From Paenibacillus glycanilyticus (GTDB lineage Bacteria > Bacillota > Bacilli > Paenibacillales > Paenibacillaceae), in contig NZ_BSSQ01000002.1 in NCBI RefSeq assembly GCF_030161375.1, positions 1 to 60,607 on the forward strand: DNA of 60,607 nt, in the 5' to 3' direction. The notes beneath the pieces are model-generated. The model was not told where the DNA came from, ran no database searches, and saw nothing but the letters and a program-made list of their open reading frames with translations. Both the position numbers and the translations under genes were made by a program. This document shows, piece after piece, positions 34,517 to 43,742 of the stretch (position 1 is the first letter of the stretch; the number at the start of each line of letters is the position of its first letter).

Positions 34517-35602
34517 ATGAGAAAATTGCAAATTGGATCGGTCAAACCTGGGGACAAGCTGGCAAAACCTATTTTTCAAGATAATGGACGGGTTTTGCTA
34601 GGTGAAGGTGTAGAATTAAATGATCGTTATATAAACCGGCTGCAGAATTTAGGCGTCGACGTTGTTTACATTGAAGATGGCAAGACAGAGGATCTTATTC
34701 CCGAAGAGACGCTCCGGGACGAGACCCGCAGGCAGGCGGTAGAAGCGATCTACAAGACGATGAATACTTTTAAGGATCAGTCCGTTATCATGAAAGGCCG
34801 GGCAATCGCTCCGGATTTGGGGCGGACCTTCCGAAACGTATTTGGTCAGATTATGACCGATTTGACGGCGAGACCTAACATGATGGTTAATTTGACGAAT
34901 ATCCACGTTGCTGACGCGTATTTGTTCCATCATTCCGTGAATGTGGCGATGCTTGCCGGGGTGCTCGGAATTGCAAAGGGCTATAACCGGAATCAATTGG
35001 AGGAGCTGGGCATTGGTGCATTGCTGTTCGATATCGGCATGACCAAGATCCCGCAGAAGCTGATCGAGAAGGTGGGGCCTCTGACGGCGGATGAACGGGT
35101 TGTTATGGAGAGCCATACGAAGGAAGGCTTTGATATCTTGCGGAAGTACCACGATATTTCCATCGTATCGGCGCATTGCGCGCTCCAGCATCATGAACGT
35201 TACGATGGCTCGGGGTATCCGCGCAGGCTCAAACGGGATGATATCCATATGTATGCCCAAATCGTCGGGATTGCGGATGTATACGACGCGCTCACTTCGC
35301 CAAGACCGCACCGCAAGCGGCATACGCCTTCGGAGGCGATTGAGTTCCTGTTTGCTGCCGGCAATACTTATTTCGACTTTGATTTGATTAAGCTGTTCTG
35401 CAAACATATTTCGATCTATCCGGTGTCTACGACGGTGCTTCTTAGCTCCGGCCAGGTTGGCGTAGTGTCGCTTAACAGCGAGCTTGCCCTGCATCGGCCG
35501 AGGGTTCGAATTATCCGGGAAGCTGACGGCCGCGAGCCGGCATCACCGTATGACTTGGAATTAAAGGATGAACTCCATTTGACCATCGTGAAGGAATTAT
35601 GA
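34517..35602 (+). CDS. HD-GYP domain protein lacking the HD histidine
   Basis: A 361-aa protein with an N-terminal domain (about 1-65) and an HD-GYP domain (about 110-310). Most of the fold is intact: FHHSVNVAMLAG, ESHTKEGFDIL, HHERYDGSGYP with GYP at 233-235, and GIADVYDALTSPRPH. The metal-binding His-Asp pair, however, reads F171-D172 in ALLFDIGMTKIP. Loss of this His should weaken c-di-GMP phosphodiesterase activity or turn the protein into a c-di-GMP sensor. ATG 34517 follows AAGAGGT. Confidence 0.86.
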   Translation: MRKLQIGSVKPGDKLAKPIFQDNGRVLLGEGVELNDRYINRLQNLGVDVVYIEDGKTEDLIPEETLRDETRRQAVEAIYKTMNTFKDQSVIMKGRAIAPDLGRTFRNVFGQIMTDLTARPNMMVNLTNIHVADAYLFHHSVNVAMLAGVLGIAKGYNRNQLEELGIGALLFDIGMTKIPQKLIEKVGPLTADERVVMESHTKEGFDILRKYHDISIVSAHCALQHHERYDGSGYPRRLKRDDIHMYAQIVGIADVYDALTSPRPHRKRHTPSEAIEFLFAAGNTYFDFDLIKLFCKHISIYPVSTTVLLSSGQVGVVSLNSELALHRPRVRIIREADGREPASPYDLELKDELHLTIVKEL

Positions 35603-35690
35603 TTTTGGACTTCCGCGAATAGGATTCTATCTATACCAACCTATCACTCTCTGAATATCCTAATAAAGAATTAGGAGGGAGAGTGATTAT

Positions 35691-36050
35691 ATGGCGAAAA
35701 GAATCAAACCGACTCTTAAAAGTCCTTCTGGCGGAAAAGCGAGAGTTGTGAAAAGAGCGGCTCAATTAGCTCCTCAGCAATCCGGTCCAATCTTTAGCCG
35801 CTTAACGGTTGTGTGGGTTACGGATGAAGGGATTCCTTTTAATACGACTGGATTTTTTGCAAGGCTTTTCAGAGGAAATACCGTTGTATCTACCGCAAAC
35901 TTCGACCGTTTTGGCGTCGTTCGTTTCAACAACATTACTACTTTAACGACAGTCGTGTATACGATCCGGATTTTCCGCAGCTTTGACGGAGCTTTGTTCC
36001 GTACAAGAACCATTCCATCCGGCGTAGAGACATTTGCAGTAATCGGCTAA
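35691..36050 (+). CDS. Small basic beta-rich protein, unknown
   Basis: A 119-aa protein, not recognised. A basic Lys/Arg/Pro/Gly-rich N-terminus (1-30) precedes alternating beta-strand-like segments (RLTVVWVTDEGIPF, FFARLFRGNTVVST, VVRFNNITTLTTVVYTIRIF). It looks like a small Ig-like or transthyretin-like fold. No signal peptide or Cys is present. GGAGGGAG precedes the ATG, and a strong terminator follows. It could be a spore or surface protein, but nothing in the sequence proves this. Confidence 0.65.
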   Translation: MAKRIKPTLKSPSGGKARVVKRAAQLAPQQSGPIFSRLTVVWVTDEGIPFNTTGFFARLFRGNTVVSTANFDRFGVVRFNNITTLTTVVYTIRIFRSFDGALFRTRTIPSGVETFAVIG

Positions 36051-36055
36051 TCGTT

Positions 36056-36096
36056 AAAAGCGGCTGTGCGCATAAATTCGCACAGCCGCTTTTTTG
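36056..36096 (+). terminator. Intrinsic terminator after the small beta-rich gene
   Basis: AAAAGCGGCTGTGCG-loop-CGCACAGCCGCTTTT with six T. Confidence 0.93.
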
Positions 36097-36170
36097 TGCG
36101 ATGGAAGGACATTTACATATTTAGTTGGCGGGAACTCCGGCAAGTTGCTATATTCTGCACGGTCTGGTCT

Positions 36171-36198
36171 TTGAATATCTTGTTTATTAAGGTAAAAT
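36171..36198 (+). promoter_or_regulatory. Candidate promoter of the YitT-family gene
   Basis: TTGAAT, a 16-base spacer, then TAAAAT, about 40 bases before the start. Confidence 0.5.
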
Positions 36199-36239
36199 AA
36201 TTATAATCAGCGTGTTCGAGGGGAGGAACAAGCTTACAT

Positions 36240-37112
36240 ATGACGGGACATGCACAGCATTTAAAGCTGCCTAAGCTGGAGTTGTTGCGCCGGGCGTTGT
36301 TTATTACGCTAGGGGCGGTGCTCGTTTCAGTGGGACTTGAGATTTTTTTGGTCCCAAATCACATTATTGATGGCGGGATCGTCGGGATTTCAATCATGGT
36401 ATCCCATTTGACTGGCCTGCCACTGGGTATTTTCTTATTCCTTCTTAACTTGCCTTTTCTGGTACTGGGGTACAAACAGATTGGCAAAACATTTGCAATG
36501 TCTACCCTGTACGGGGTAAGCGTCATGTCGCTTGGCACGTTTTTGCTTCATCCGGTTCCGCCTCTGACGGAAGAATATTTCCTCGCATCGATATTTGGAG
36601 GAGTTATATTAGGGATTGGGGTAGGCATAGTAATCCGGTTCGGAGGCTCGCTCGACGGAACGGAGATTATCGCGATTTTATTCAACAAGCGCCTTCCTTT
36701 TTCAGTTGGCGAGATTGTTATGTTTTTTAATTTATTTATTCTTGGCAGCGCGGGTTTTGTATTCGGCTGGGACCGCGCGATGTATTCGCTTGTTGCCTAT
36801 TATATTGCCTACAAAATGATCGATATTACGATGGAAGGCTTCGAAGAATCCAAAGCCGTCTGGATCATCAGCGAGGAGTCGAGAGAGATCGGCTCCGCCA
36901 TCATGGACCGGCTTGGGCGCGGCGTCACCTATCTTCACGGGGAAGGCGGCTTCTCCGGCGGGCAAAAACGAATTATTTTTTGCGTTATTACCCGTCTTGA
37001 GGAAGCGAAGATGAAATCCATTGTTCAGGAGCTGGACCCGGTTGCGTTTCTAGCCGTTGGCAACATTCACGACGTGAAGGGCGGCAGGTTCAAGAAGCGG
37101 GATATTCACTAG
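36240..37112 (+). CDS. YitT-family membrane protein (DUF161 + DUF2179)
   Basis: A 290-aa protein with five to six membrane segments (about 20-205) followed by a cytoplasmic DUF2179 domain. NHIIDGGIVGISIMVSHLTGLPLGI is the family's signature in the first part, RFGGSLDGTEIIAIL the second, and GRGVTYLHGEGGFSG the C-terminal one. Transport function is unknown. GAGGGGAGGAACAAGC precedes ATG 36240. It ends 21 bases before thiL. Confidence 0.85.
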   Translation: MTGHAQHLKLPKLELLRRALFITLGAVLVSVGLEIFLVPNHIIDGGIVGISIMVSHLTGLPLGIFLFLLNLPFLVLGYKQIGKTFAMSTLYGVSVMSLGTFLLHPVPPLTEEYFLASIFGGVILGIGVGIVIRFGGSLDGTEIIAILFNKRLPFSVGEIVMFFNLFILGSAGFVFGWDRAMYSLVAYYIAYKMIDITMEGFEESKAVWIISEESREIGSAIMDRLGRGVTYLHGEGGFSGGQKRIIFCVITRLEEAKMKSIVQELDPVAFLAVGNIHDVKGGRFKKRDIH

Positions 37113-37133
37113 AAGGATAAGGAGACTTTCGCA

Positions 37134-38180
37134 GTGGACGAATTTGCAAGCATCCGCCATTGGACTTCGGGGCGGCAAAGCGAAGAATGGCAGCGGGAAC
37201 GCGGAGTCCGGCTTGGCATAGGCGACGATGCCGCGCTTATTGATCCTGCCGCTCCCATTGCCGGAGTAACTCCTCCGTATGAATATGTCTTGGCGATGGA
37301 CACGATGGTAGAGACGGTACATTTCAATGAGACCACGATGTCCTATGAGGATATCGGCTACAAAGCGCTCGCTTCGAATATTAGCGATATCGCTGCAATG
37401 GGCGGTGTTCCTCTGCAGGCGCTCGTCTCGGTGAGCGTGCCGCGCCAGCTTGGGCCGGAGCTAATGCGCCGGCTCTATGACGGGCTCTACGCGTGCGCGG
37501 ACCAGTACGGCGTAGCGATTATTGGCGGCGACACGACCTCGTCGCCCCAGCATCTTGTTGTCGCGGTGACGGTGACAGGTGCCGTCGAAGCGGGCAAAGC
37601 GCTGCGCCGTTCGGGAGCTCAGCCCGGCGACGCTGTTGTGCTGACCGGCCCCGTGGGCATGTCCGCGGCCGGCTTGCACTTCCTGCTCGCGCAGCGGGAA
37701 CGCGGCGCGGACGCGCTTGCCGGGGAGCGCGTGGCGCAGCTTGTGCAGGCGCACCAGCGCCCTGCGCCATCGGTGCGTGCCGGCCGGCTGCTTCTTGCGC
37801 GCGAAACCTGCCATTCGCTTAATGACGTAAGCGATGGACTAGCCAGCGAAGCTTGGGAGATTGCTGAAGCGTCGGGACTTGCCGTTTCGTTATTCGAAGA
37901 ACAGCTTCCGCGCAGTGGCAGTATGACGGCTTATGCAGGAGCTGCAGGAATAGATCCGCTGGAATGGATGTTATACGGCGGCGAAGATTACGTCTTGCTG
38001 GGCTCGATGGAATTAGGTGATGCAGCAGCGGCACAGGTGGCTTTCCATTCGGAAGGGCTGCCCTTTTACATCATTGGGGAAACAGCGGCCGGAACTCCGG
38101 CAGTGGAATTAATCCGCAAGACGGTGAAGGGCGAGCTGCGGCAGCGGCTGGCCAAGAAGGGTTATAATCATTTTGAGTAG
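37134..38180 (+). CDS. thiL: Thiamine-monophosphate kinase
   Basis: A 348-aa kinase making thiamine diphosphate from thiamine monophosphate and ATP. GIGDDAALI (about 25-33), AMDTMVETVHF, SNISDIAAMGG and GGDTTSSP are ThiL blocks carrying the Mg-ATP acidic residues; YGGEDYVLLG is near the C-terminus. GTG 37134 follows AAGGAGA. The stretch 37440-37820 is much richer in G and C than its surroundings. It starts the conserved thiL-tsaE-tsaB-rimI-tsaD order. Confidence 0.94.
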   Translation: MDEFASIRHWTSGRQSEEWQRERGVRLGIGDDAALIDPAAPIAGVTPPYEYVLAMDTMVETVHFNETTMSYEDIGYKALASNISDIAAMGGVPLQALVSVSVPRQLGPELMRRLYDGLYACADQYGVAIIGGDTTSSPQHLVVAVTVTGAVEAGKALRRSGAQPGDAVVLTGPVGMSAAGLHFLLAQRERGADALAGERVAQLVQAHQRPAPSVRAGRLLLARETCHSLNDVSDGLASEAWEIAEASGLAVSLFEEQLPRSGSMTAYAGAAGIDPLEWMLYGGEDYVLLGSMELGDAAAAQVAFHSEGLPFYIIGETAAGTPAVELIRKTVKGELRQRLAKKGYNHFE

Positions 38181-38196
38181 CAAGCAGGTGAAGAAG

Positions 38197-38697
38197 ATGA
38201 CGATTCAAGGACAAGTTGTTCTAACTATTCGCAACGAGCAAGAAACAGCTTTATTAGCAAGGCGTATCGCAAAACTTGCGAAACCGGGTACCGTACTTGC
38301 GCTAGACGGAGATCTAGGGGCGGGCAAAACAACTTTCTCTCAAAAATTCGCAAAAGCGATTGGAGTAGAGGGTGTGGTTAACAGTCCGACATTTACCATT
38401 ATTAAAGAATACGATGGGGCTTCCATGCCCTTTTATCATATGGATGTATACCGTCTGTCAATGGAAGAAGCGGACGAGCTGGGGCTTGACGATTATTTCT
38501 TTGGCCAAGGCGTAACGATTGTGGAGTGGGCAAGTTTAATTAAGGAACTTCTGCCGCCGGATCGGCTCGAAATGTACATTTCGCATGAAGGCGGCGAAGA
38601 GCGGGTTGTTCGGATCACCGGAATTGGCGAGCCGTACAGGTCGTGGTGCGAGGTTTGGAATGAGATGGGAGCAGGGAATGACGATGACCAAGTTTAA
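38197..38697 (+). CDS. tsaE: tRNA t6A37 synthesis ATPase TsaE
   Basis: A 166-aa P-loop protein. Walker A is GDLGAGKTTFSQKFA (about 41-55), VNSPTFTIIKEY is the family switch region, and YRLSMEEADELGLDDYFFGQGVTIVEWA closes it. TsaE is the ATPase partner of TsaB-TsaD in adding threonylcarbamoyl to A37 of ANN-reading tRNAs. ATG 38197 has AGGTGAAGA ahead; an upstream TTG/GTG in the same frame is less likely. Overlaps tsaB. Confidence 0.93.
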   Translation: MTIQGQVVLTIRNEQETALLARRIAKLAKPGTVLALDGDLGAGKTTFSQKFAKAIGVEGVVNSPTFTIIKEYDGASMPFYHMDVYRLSMEEADELGLDDYFFGQGVTIVEWASLIKELLPPDRLEMYISHEGGEERVVRITGIGEPYRSWCEVWNEMGAGNDDDQV

Positions 38698-39499
38698 CGA
38701 AGGACCATTATTGGCTTTTGATACATCCACTGCCGCGTTTGCGGCGGCGATATTGGCTAAAGACAACATCCTGGGGGACATGCAGTCGTTGGCGGAAAGA
38801 AACCATTCCGTTCACGTGATTACCCATGTCAAACAGCTGATGGAGCAATGCGGCGTAACGGCTAGCGATATCGGGGCGATTGCCGTCGGGAGTGGGCCCG
38901 GGTCTTATACGGGCATGCGAATTGCCGTTGCGGCTGCCAAGACGCTGGCATGGGTATGGGACAAACCGTTGATCAGCATATCAAGCTTAGAGGCTATTGC
39001 ATATGGCGGTTGGCATCACGCTACAGGCGCTTCGTTCGGAGCGGTTGCCAAGGATGAAGCGGATTCGGGATTGGATTGGATCCTCCCGATTATGGATGCC
39101 CGGCGGGGACAAGTCTACACAAGCGGTTATGCCTTGTCCGCTCAAGGCGAGTGGAGTTGTTTTGCTGCAGACGGCGTAAGGCTGATGCATGACTGGGTCG
39201 ATCGGATTGCCGGGGAAGCGGCTGAACGGCAAGGGCAATTAAAACGGATTTGGATAGTCGGCGATTTGACCCTTCACGCCGAAGAAGCGGAGCGATTGAA
39301 ATCATTGGGCGAAGAGATGGGGGTTCAAGTCCACCTGTTATCTTATGAACTCGAAGGACGAGCCGTGGCGTGGCTTGGACGTATTAGGCTACATGAGGGC
39401 AAGATTGCCGATACGCACGGATTGACGCCGAATTATACGCAACTGGCGGAAGCGGAAGTGAATCTTCGGGCCAAGCAGCAGGGGGAGGCGAAGTCCTGA
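38678..39499 (+). CDS. tsaB: tRNA t6A37 synthesis protein TsaB
   Basis: A 273-aa protein of the ASKHA fold: LLAFDTSTAAFAAAIL at the N-terminus, and AVGSGPGSYTGMRIAVAAAKTLA is the TsaB signature. It pairs with TsaD as an inactive structural homologue. ATG 38678 (GGAG ahead) or ATG 38684 are the possible starts; both overlap the tsaE end by about 20 bases, indicating coupling. Confidence 0.93.
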   Translation: MTMTKFNEGPLLAFDTSTAAFAAAILAKDNILGDMQSLAERNHSVHVITHVKQLMEQCGVTASDIGAIAVGSGPGSYTGMRIAVAAAKTLAWVWDKPLISISSLEAIAYGGWHHATGASFGAVAKDEADSGLDWILPIMDARRGQVYTSGYALSAQGEWSCFAADGVRLMHDWVDRIAGEAAERQGQLKRIWIVGDLTLHAEEAERLKSLGEEMGVQVHLLSYELEGRAVAWLGRIRLHEGKIADTHGLTPNYTQLAEAEVNLRAKQQGEAKS

Positions 39500-39987
39500 T
39501 GTTGTTGACTGATCTTGTATTCCGTTCCATGACAATGGACGATGTACCCGCTATTGTCGCTATTGAACATGAGGCTTTTGCAACCCCATGGACGCCGGAA
39601 GCTTTCAAAAACGAACTGACGAGCAATATGTTTGCGCGTTACATGGTCATGGAAAATGAAGGCCAAATTATCGGCTACGGCGGCATGTGGATTATCGTGG
39701 ACGAAGCGCATGTCACTAACATTGCCGTACGTGCAGATCATCGGGGGCTTGGACTTGGCGAGCGTCTATTAACAGAATTGCAGCGAACGGCTGCTTATTT
39801 CGGCGCGAACAAGATGACGCTGGAGGTACGCGTATCCAATGAGATTGCACAAGGCTTGTACCGGAAGCTTGGCTTCAAGCCTGCCGGTATTCGCCCGGCT
39901 TATTATTCGGATAACAACGAGGACGCGTTAATTATGTGGGCGGATCTGAATGTCTACCGGCCTACGGCAGAGGAGCAGGAATGGTGA
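39499..39987 (+). CDS. rimI: Ribosomal protein S18 N-acetyltransferase-like (RimI)
   Basis: A 162-aa GNAT acetyltransferase. NIAVRADHRGLGLGERLL is the acetyl-CoA-binding motif A (about 75-92), LEVRVSNEIAQGLYRKLGF motif B. The family acetylates N-terminal Ala of S18; in Firmicutes the target is not proven. Its ATG overlaps the TGA of tsaB by one base and its own end overlaps the tsaD start. Confidence 0.9.
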   Translation: MLLTDLVFRSMTMDDVPAIVAIEHEAFATPWTPEAFKNELTSNMFARYMVMENEGQIIGYGGMWIIVDEAHVTNIAVRADHRGLGLGERLLTELQRTAAYFGANKMTLEVRVSNEIAQGLYRKLGFKPAGIRPAYYSDNNEDALIMWADLNVYRPTAEEQEW

Positions 39988-41027
39988 GTACAACAAATCA
40001 AGATGCCGTCATTTTGGCGATCGAAACAAGCTGCGATGAAACATCGGTTGCAGTCGTTCGCGGCGGCAAACATATATTATCAAATGTTATTTCGAGTCAA
40101 ATCGAAGTCCATAAACAATTCGGCGGAGTCGTTCCTGAGATTGCGTCGCGCAAGCATGTTGAAGTGATTACGCTCATGATTGAGCAGGCAATAGAAGAGT
40201 CGGGATTGACGCTAAAAGACATGTCGGCAGTAGCCGTTACGCAAGGGCCGGGACTTGTAGGCGCCCTTCTGGTTGGCATCGTAGCGGCCAAAAGCCTGGC
40301 CATGGCGCTGGATTTGCCGTTTATTGGGACGCATCATATCGCCGGCCATATCTATGCAAACCAGCTTGTTCACGAGCTGGAGTATCCGTGCATGGCGCTA
40401 GTTGTATCCGGCGGCCACACGGAGCTTGTCCTGCTGGAGAGCGAAGGCAACTTCCGCATGATCGGACGTACGCGGGACGATGCGGTTGGCGAGGCTTACG
40501 ACAAAGTGGCCCGGGCTCTGAAGTTCCCATATCCCGGTGGACCACATATCGACAAATTAGCTTCGGAGTCGGAGACTGTCATCGAATTGCCCCGCGCATG
40601 GCTGGAACCAGGTTCTTATGACTTCAGCTTCAGCGGTCTGAAATCAGCGGTTCTGGCTGTAATCAATCAGACAAATATGAAAGGCGAGACCTTGGACGCA
40701 GGCGCGCTCGCAAGGGGTTTCCAGGAATCGGTCACCGAAGTGCTTGTCGAAAAAGCGCTTCGCGCCGTCCGTGCCTTTGACGCCAAGCAATTGCTATTAT
40801 GCGGCGGCGTGGCGGCTAACCGCGGCCTCCGCGCGGCTCTTGCCGCCCGCTGCGACAAAGAAGGCGTACCGCTGCTAGTTCCTCCCCACAAGTTGTGTAC
40901 GGATAACGCTGCAATGATTGGCGCTGCGGCTTTCTTGAAATGGCAGCAAGGCGAATTTACATCGCTCGACATGAAAGCCGAGCCGAACTTCTCGCTGGAA
41001 GGCTGGGCGAAGCCGTCCGTTTCTTAA
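39981..41027 (+). CDS. tsaD: tRNA N6-threonylcarbamoyladenosine synthase TsaD
   Basis: A 348-aa ASKHA-fold enzyme, formerly Gcp/YdiE. ILAIETSCDETSVAVV (about 10-25), the metal-binding HHIAGHIYAN (about 117-126), VVSGGHTELV and the C-terminal LCGGVAANRGLR are all present. It performs the final transfer to A37 of tRNA. ATG 39981 follows AGGAGCAGGA; the upstream frame overlaps rimI too far to be real. It ends the conserved operon. Confidence 0.95.
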   Translation: MVSTTNQDAVILAIETSCDETSVAVVRGGKHILSNVISSQIEVHKQFGGVVPEIASRKHVEVITLMIEQAIEESGLTLKDMSAVAVTQGPGLVGALLVGIVAAKSLAMALDLPFIGTHHIAGHIYANQLVHELEYPCMALVVSGGHTELVLLESEGNFRMIGRTRDDAVGEAYDKVARALKFPYPGGPHIDKLASESETVIELPRAWLEPGSYDFSFSGLKSAVLAVINQTNMKGETLDAGALARGFQESVTEVLVEKALRAVRAFDAKQLLLCGGVAANRGLRAALAARCDKEGVPLLVPPHKLCTDNAAMIGAAAFLKWQQGEFTSLDMKAEPNFSLEGWAKPSVS

Positions 41028-41052
41028 ATCGCAAGAATATTTTTTGATGGAA

Positions 41053-41081
41053 TTGACAGAATATTTATCGAGGCATATAAT
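41053..41081 (+). promoter_or_regulatory. Consensus SigA promoter of leuA
   Basis: A perfect promoter: TTGACA, 17 bases, TATAAT. The transcript would begin near 41088, at the 5' end of the first T-box leader. Confidence 0.93.
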
Positions 41082-41087
41082 GGGTAC

Positions 41088-41437
41088 CAATAGTTCAAAC
41101 TCCATACTGTGCAAACGCAAAGAACAGGAGTAGTAAGGATCATCCGGGTTAAGAGAGCTGCGGGAAGGTGCAACGCAGTCGAAGGATACCTGAAACTCGC
41201 CTGGGAGCGGAACGTCGGAAATATGCGGCTGGCCATGGATAGCCCGTATGTACGACGCTACGGTTAACCCCCGTAACAGGGTGCGCATTGTCAACATCCG
41301 GAATTGGCAATGTGCCTAAGGTGGACATTCGAAGCTGAGGAAGTTAATCAGAAGAAGATGTCAACAAGGGTGGTACCGCGCAGGTTTATGATAGCCTGTC
41401 GTCTCTTGATTTCAAGAGACGACAGGCTTTTTTGGTT
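41088..41437 (+). promoter_or_regulatory. T-box riboswitch 1 (Leu) of leuA
   Basis: All T-box parts are visible: the stem I block GAGAGCTGCGGG...GGTGCAACGCAG (near 41153-41183), the specifier region GAAACTCGCCTGGGAGC, and the T-box AGGGTGGTACCGCG (41367-41380). The terminator stem AGCCTGTCGTCTCTTGA/TCAAGAGACGACAGGCT plus T-run is at 41392-41437. The codon displayed is most likely CUC (Leu). Uncharged tRNA-Leu would bind and pair with the T-box to open transcription. Confidence 0.92.
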
Positions 41438-41504
41438 TTTGAACTAGGTTTGGCAGCGTGTTTACTTACGAATTAACAAACGATAATTCATATACAAAAC
41501 GCTT

Positions 41505-41877
41505 AGATCAGGAATAGTAAAGCAGGATAGCGGAAACACAGCGCGGTTGGAAGTTCGTTAGAACAATCGGCGCTGCAGAGAGCTGCGGGGTGGTGCGACG
41601 CAGTCGAAGCTTATGCTTGAACTCGCCTGGGAGCGGAATGGTGGAGGCCGGTCAATTGCTCATGCGCAGCAATCGACGACAGGCAAGTACATCGTTACGG
41701 CATACCTCCGTCATCGGGTGTTCAAGCGGGTCGGACCCGCATGAAGCAATAGCTTAGCCTGTGCCTTGCGCGCTAGCGGCCGCTTCATGAATGGATCCGG
41801 CCAATGAGAGTGGTACCACGGCAGCTCACTATGAAGCCTGTCGTCTCTTGATTACAAGAGACGACAGGCTTTTTCTA
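41505..41877 (+). promoter_or_regulatory. T-box riboswitch 2 (Leu) of leuA
   Basis: A second complete T-box leader follows the first on the same transcript. It has the stem I block GAGAGCTGCGGGGTGGTGCG and ACGCAG, the same specifier region TGAACTCGCCTGGGAGC (CUC, Leu), T-box AGAGTGGTACCACGG near 41807-41821, and a terminator at 41836-41877. Its terminator stem differs from that of leader 1 mainly in the loop, which points to duplication. I see no strong promoter between them; the 5' boundary is approximate. Confidence 0.9.
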
Positions 41878-41911
41878 TTGTCCAATCACCTTAAAAACGG
41901 AGGGGTTTCCC

Positions 41912-43453
41912 ATGAGAAAAATTCAAATTTTTGATACAACATTACGTGACGGCGAGCAGTCGCCTGGCGCATCGATCGAACCGGAACGCAAAATTATTAT
42001 TGCCCGCCAGCTGGCGAAGCTTGGCATTGACGTTATTGAGCCGGGTTTTGCGATTTCGAGTCCAGGCGAGTTCGCGGCTATTCAGCAAATTTCACGCGAG
42101 CTGCAGAACGTAGAGATTTGCGGTTTTGCGCGCGCGGTGAAAGTCGATATCGATGCGGCCGTTAAGGCTACCGAAGATGCGGCAAAGCGGCGTCTCCACC
42201 TGTTTATCTCTTCTTCGGATATTCATCTGAGCCATCAGATCCGCAAAACCCGCGCGGAAGTTGTTCAGATTGCGAAGGATATGATCTCTTATGCGAAGCA
42301 GTTTGTAGACGAAATCCAATTCGCGTTAATGGATTCTACCCGCTCGGACCGGGATTATGTTATTGAGTTGGCCGAAGCTGCGATTGAATCCGGTGCTACC
42401 ATTATTAATCTGCCGGACACATTAGGTTACGCTTTGCCTATCGAGATGGCTCAGCTGTTCACGTCGGTGCGCAATGGGGCGCGTGGCGGAGACAAGGTTC
42501 GTTACAGCACGCATAACCATAACGATTTGGGCATGGCGGTTGCGAATAGCCTGGCAGCCGTGGAAGCCGGGGCGACGCAAGTAGAGGTAACGGTCAACGG
42601 TGTTGGGGAACGGGCCGGCAACTGCTCGCTCGAGGAGCTGGCGATGCTGATCGAGACTCGTAAATCCGCGTTGCAAATCGAGACCAATATCCAGCAGAGC
42701 GAGATTTATACAACTTCCCATATGGTCAGCCGTGCAATGCATTATCCGATTGCTTACAACAAGCCGATCGTAGGCCGCAATGCGTTCCAACATGAATCCG
42801 GCATCCATCAGGACGGCTTGCTGAAGAACCGGAATACTTACGAGATTATGGATCCTGAAGCGATGGGGATCTCCCGCAGCATGATCATTCTGGGCCGTCA
42901 CTCGGGACGTCACGCGATTAAACACCGCTTGTCCGAATATGGCATCACGGTAGCGGATCATGAACTCGTGGATGTCTACAACCGCTTCAAGCAAGTGGCC
43001 GACGAGAAAAAAATCGTGACCGATGATGAGTTGATCCGCATTGCCGGCGAAATGACGGAGACACAGCCGGACCCTTACAAGCTGGTGGATCTGCAAGTAT
43101 TGGCCGGCAGCCAGAAGTCGCGTATTGCTTCCGTAACGATCCGTGACGGCGAGGACGGTATGGAACGATCCTATTCAGGTATGGGAGAAGGGCCGCTCGA
43201 GGCCGTTATCCATTGTATTCAACAAGCGATCCCGGTGGCTGCGCAATTCGAAGATCTCGAGCTGCATTCGTTATCAACGGGAGAGGACGCACATGGCGAA
43301 GCCGTGGTGAGCATCATTATAGACGGCGAACGGTTCCGCGGTACGTCTATCCATAAGGACATCATTTATGCGGCAGCTCAAGCGTATGTCGGAGCTTGCA
43401 ATCAGGCGGTTATGACGGGCAGGAAACGCGTAGCCGAGAACAACGCCGTCTAG
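41912..43453 (+). CDS. leuA: 2-isopropylmalate synthase
   Basis: A 513-aa enzyme condensing acetyl-CoA with 2-oxoisovalerate, the first step of leucine synthesis. [15 protein letters not shown] (about 6-20), [23 protein letters not shown] with the HxH metal ligands (about 200), and [13 protein letters not shown] are the catalytic TIM-barrel motifs. The C-terminal LeuA dimer/regulatory domain (about 380-505) is present, so feedback by leucine is plausible. It stands alone; leuBCD are not adjacent. The Leu T-boxes support the assignment over citramalate synthase. GGAGGGG precedes the ATG. Confidence 0.95.
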   Translation: MRKIQIFDTTLRDGEQSPGASIEPERKIIIARQLAKLGIDVIEPGFAISSPGEFAAIQQISRELQNVEICGFARAVKVDIDAAVKATEDAAKRRLHLFISSSDIHLSHQIRKTRAEVVQIAKDMISYAKQFVDEIQFALMDSTRSDRDYVIELAEAAIESGATIINLPDTLGYALPIEMAQLFTSVRNGARGGDKVRYSTHNHNDLGMAVANSLAAVEAGATQVEVTVNGVGERAGNCSLEELAMLIETRKSALQIETNIQQSEIYTTSHMVSRAMHYPIAYNKPIVGRNAFQHESGIHQDGLLKNRNTYEIMDPEAMGISRSMIILGRHSGRHAIKHRLSEYGITVADHELVDVYNRFKQVADEKKIVTDDELIRIAGEMTETQPDPYKLVDLQVLAGSQKSRIASVTIRDGEDGMERSYSGMGEGPLEAVIHCIQQAIPVAAQFEDLELHSLSTGEDAHGEAVVSIIIDGERFRGTSIHKDIIYAAAQAYVGACNQAVMTGRKRVAENNAV

Positions 43454-43462
43454 TTGGAAAGC

Positions 43463-43720
43463 TTATCCACAAAAAAACGATGGTTGTGCATAAGAGGAAA
43501 AAACCGGATAAAACCAACATTCTTCCTGTGAATAAAATTGCGTGCAAGTAGTGGATAGTTTTTGCACAGCCCCCTGTGGATAATGTGGATAACGTGGATA
43601 GAATATGGGAGTAGGAAGCTTTTGTAAGTAATTAGTGACATTAACCTTTACAAATAACACTTTGTTATCGACAGAATTAACTAACAATTCGAGGATTTAT
43701 GTGGATAAATCTGTGGAAAA
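43463..43720. other. DnaA-box cluster
   Basis: Five exact matches to TTATNCACA lie in about 250 bases: 43463-43471 (plus), 43485-43493, 43575-43583, 43584-43592 and 43700-43708 (minus). Several others differ by one or two bases (43527-43535, 43550-43558, 43593-43601, 43665-43673, 43712-43720). No gene fits here. Such clusters outside the origin bind DnaA and can titrate it. Confidence 0.8.
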
Positions 43721-43742
43721 CGTGGACAGTTAGCCCGAAAGC

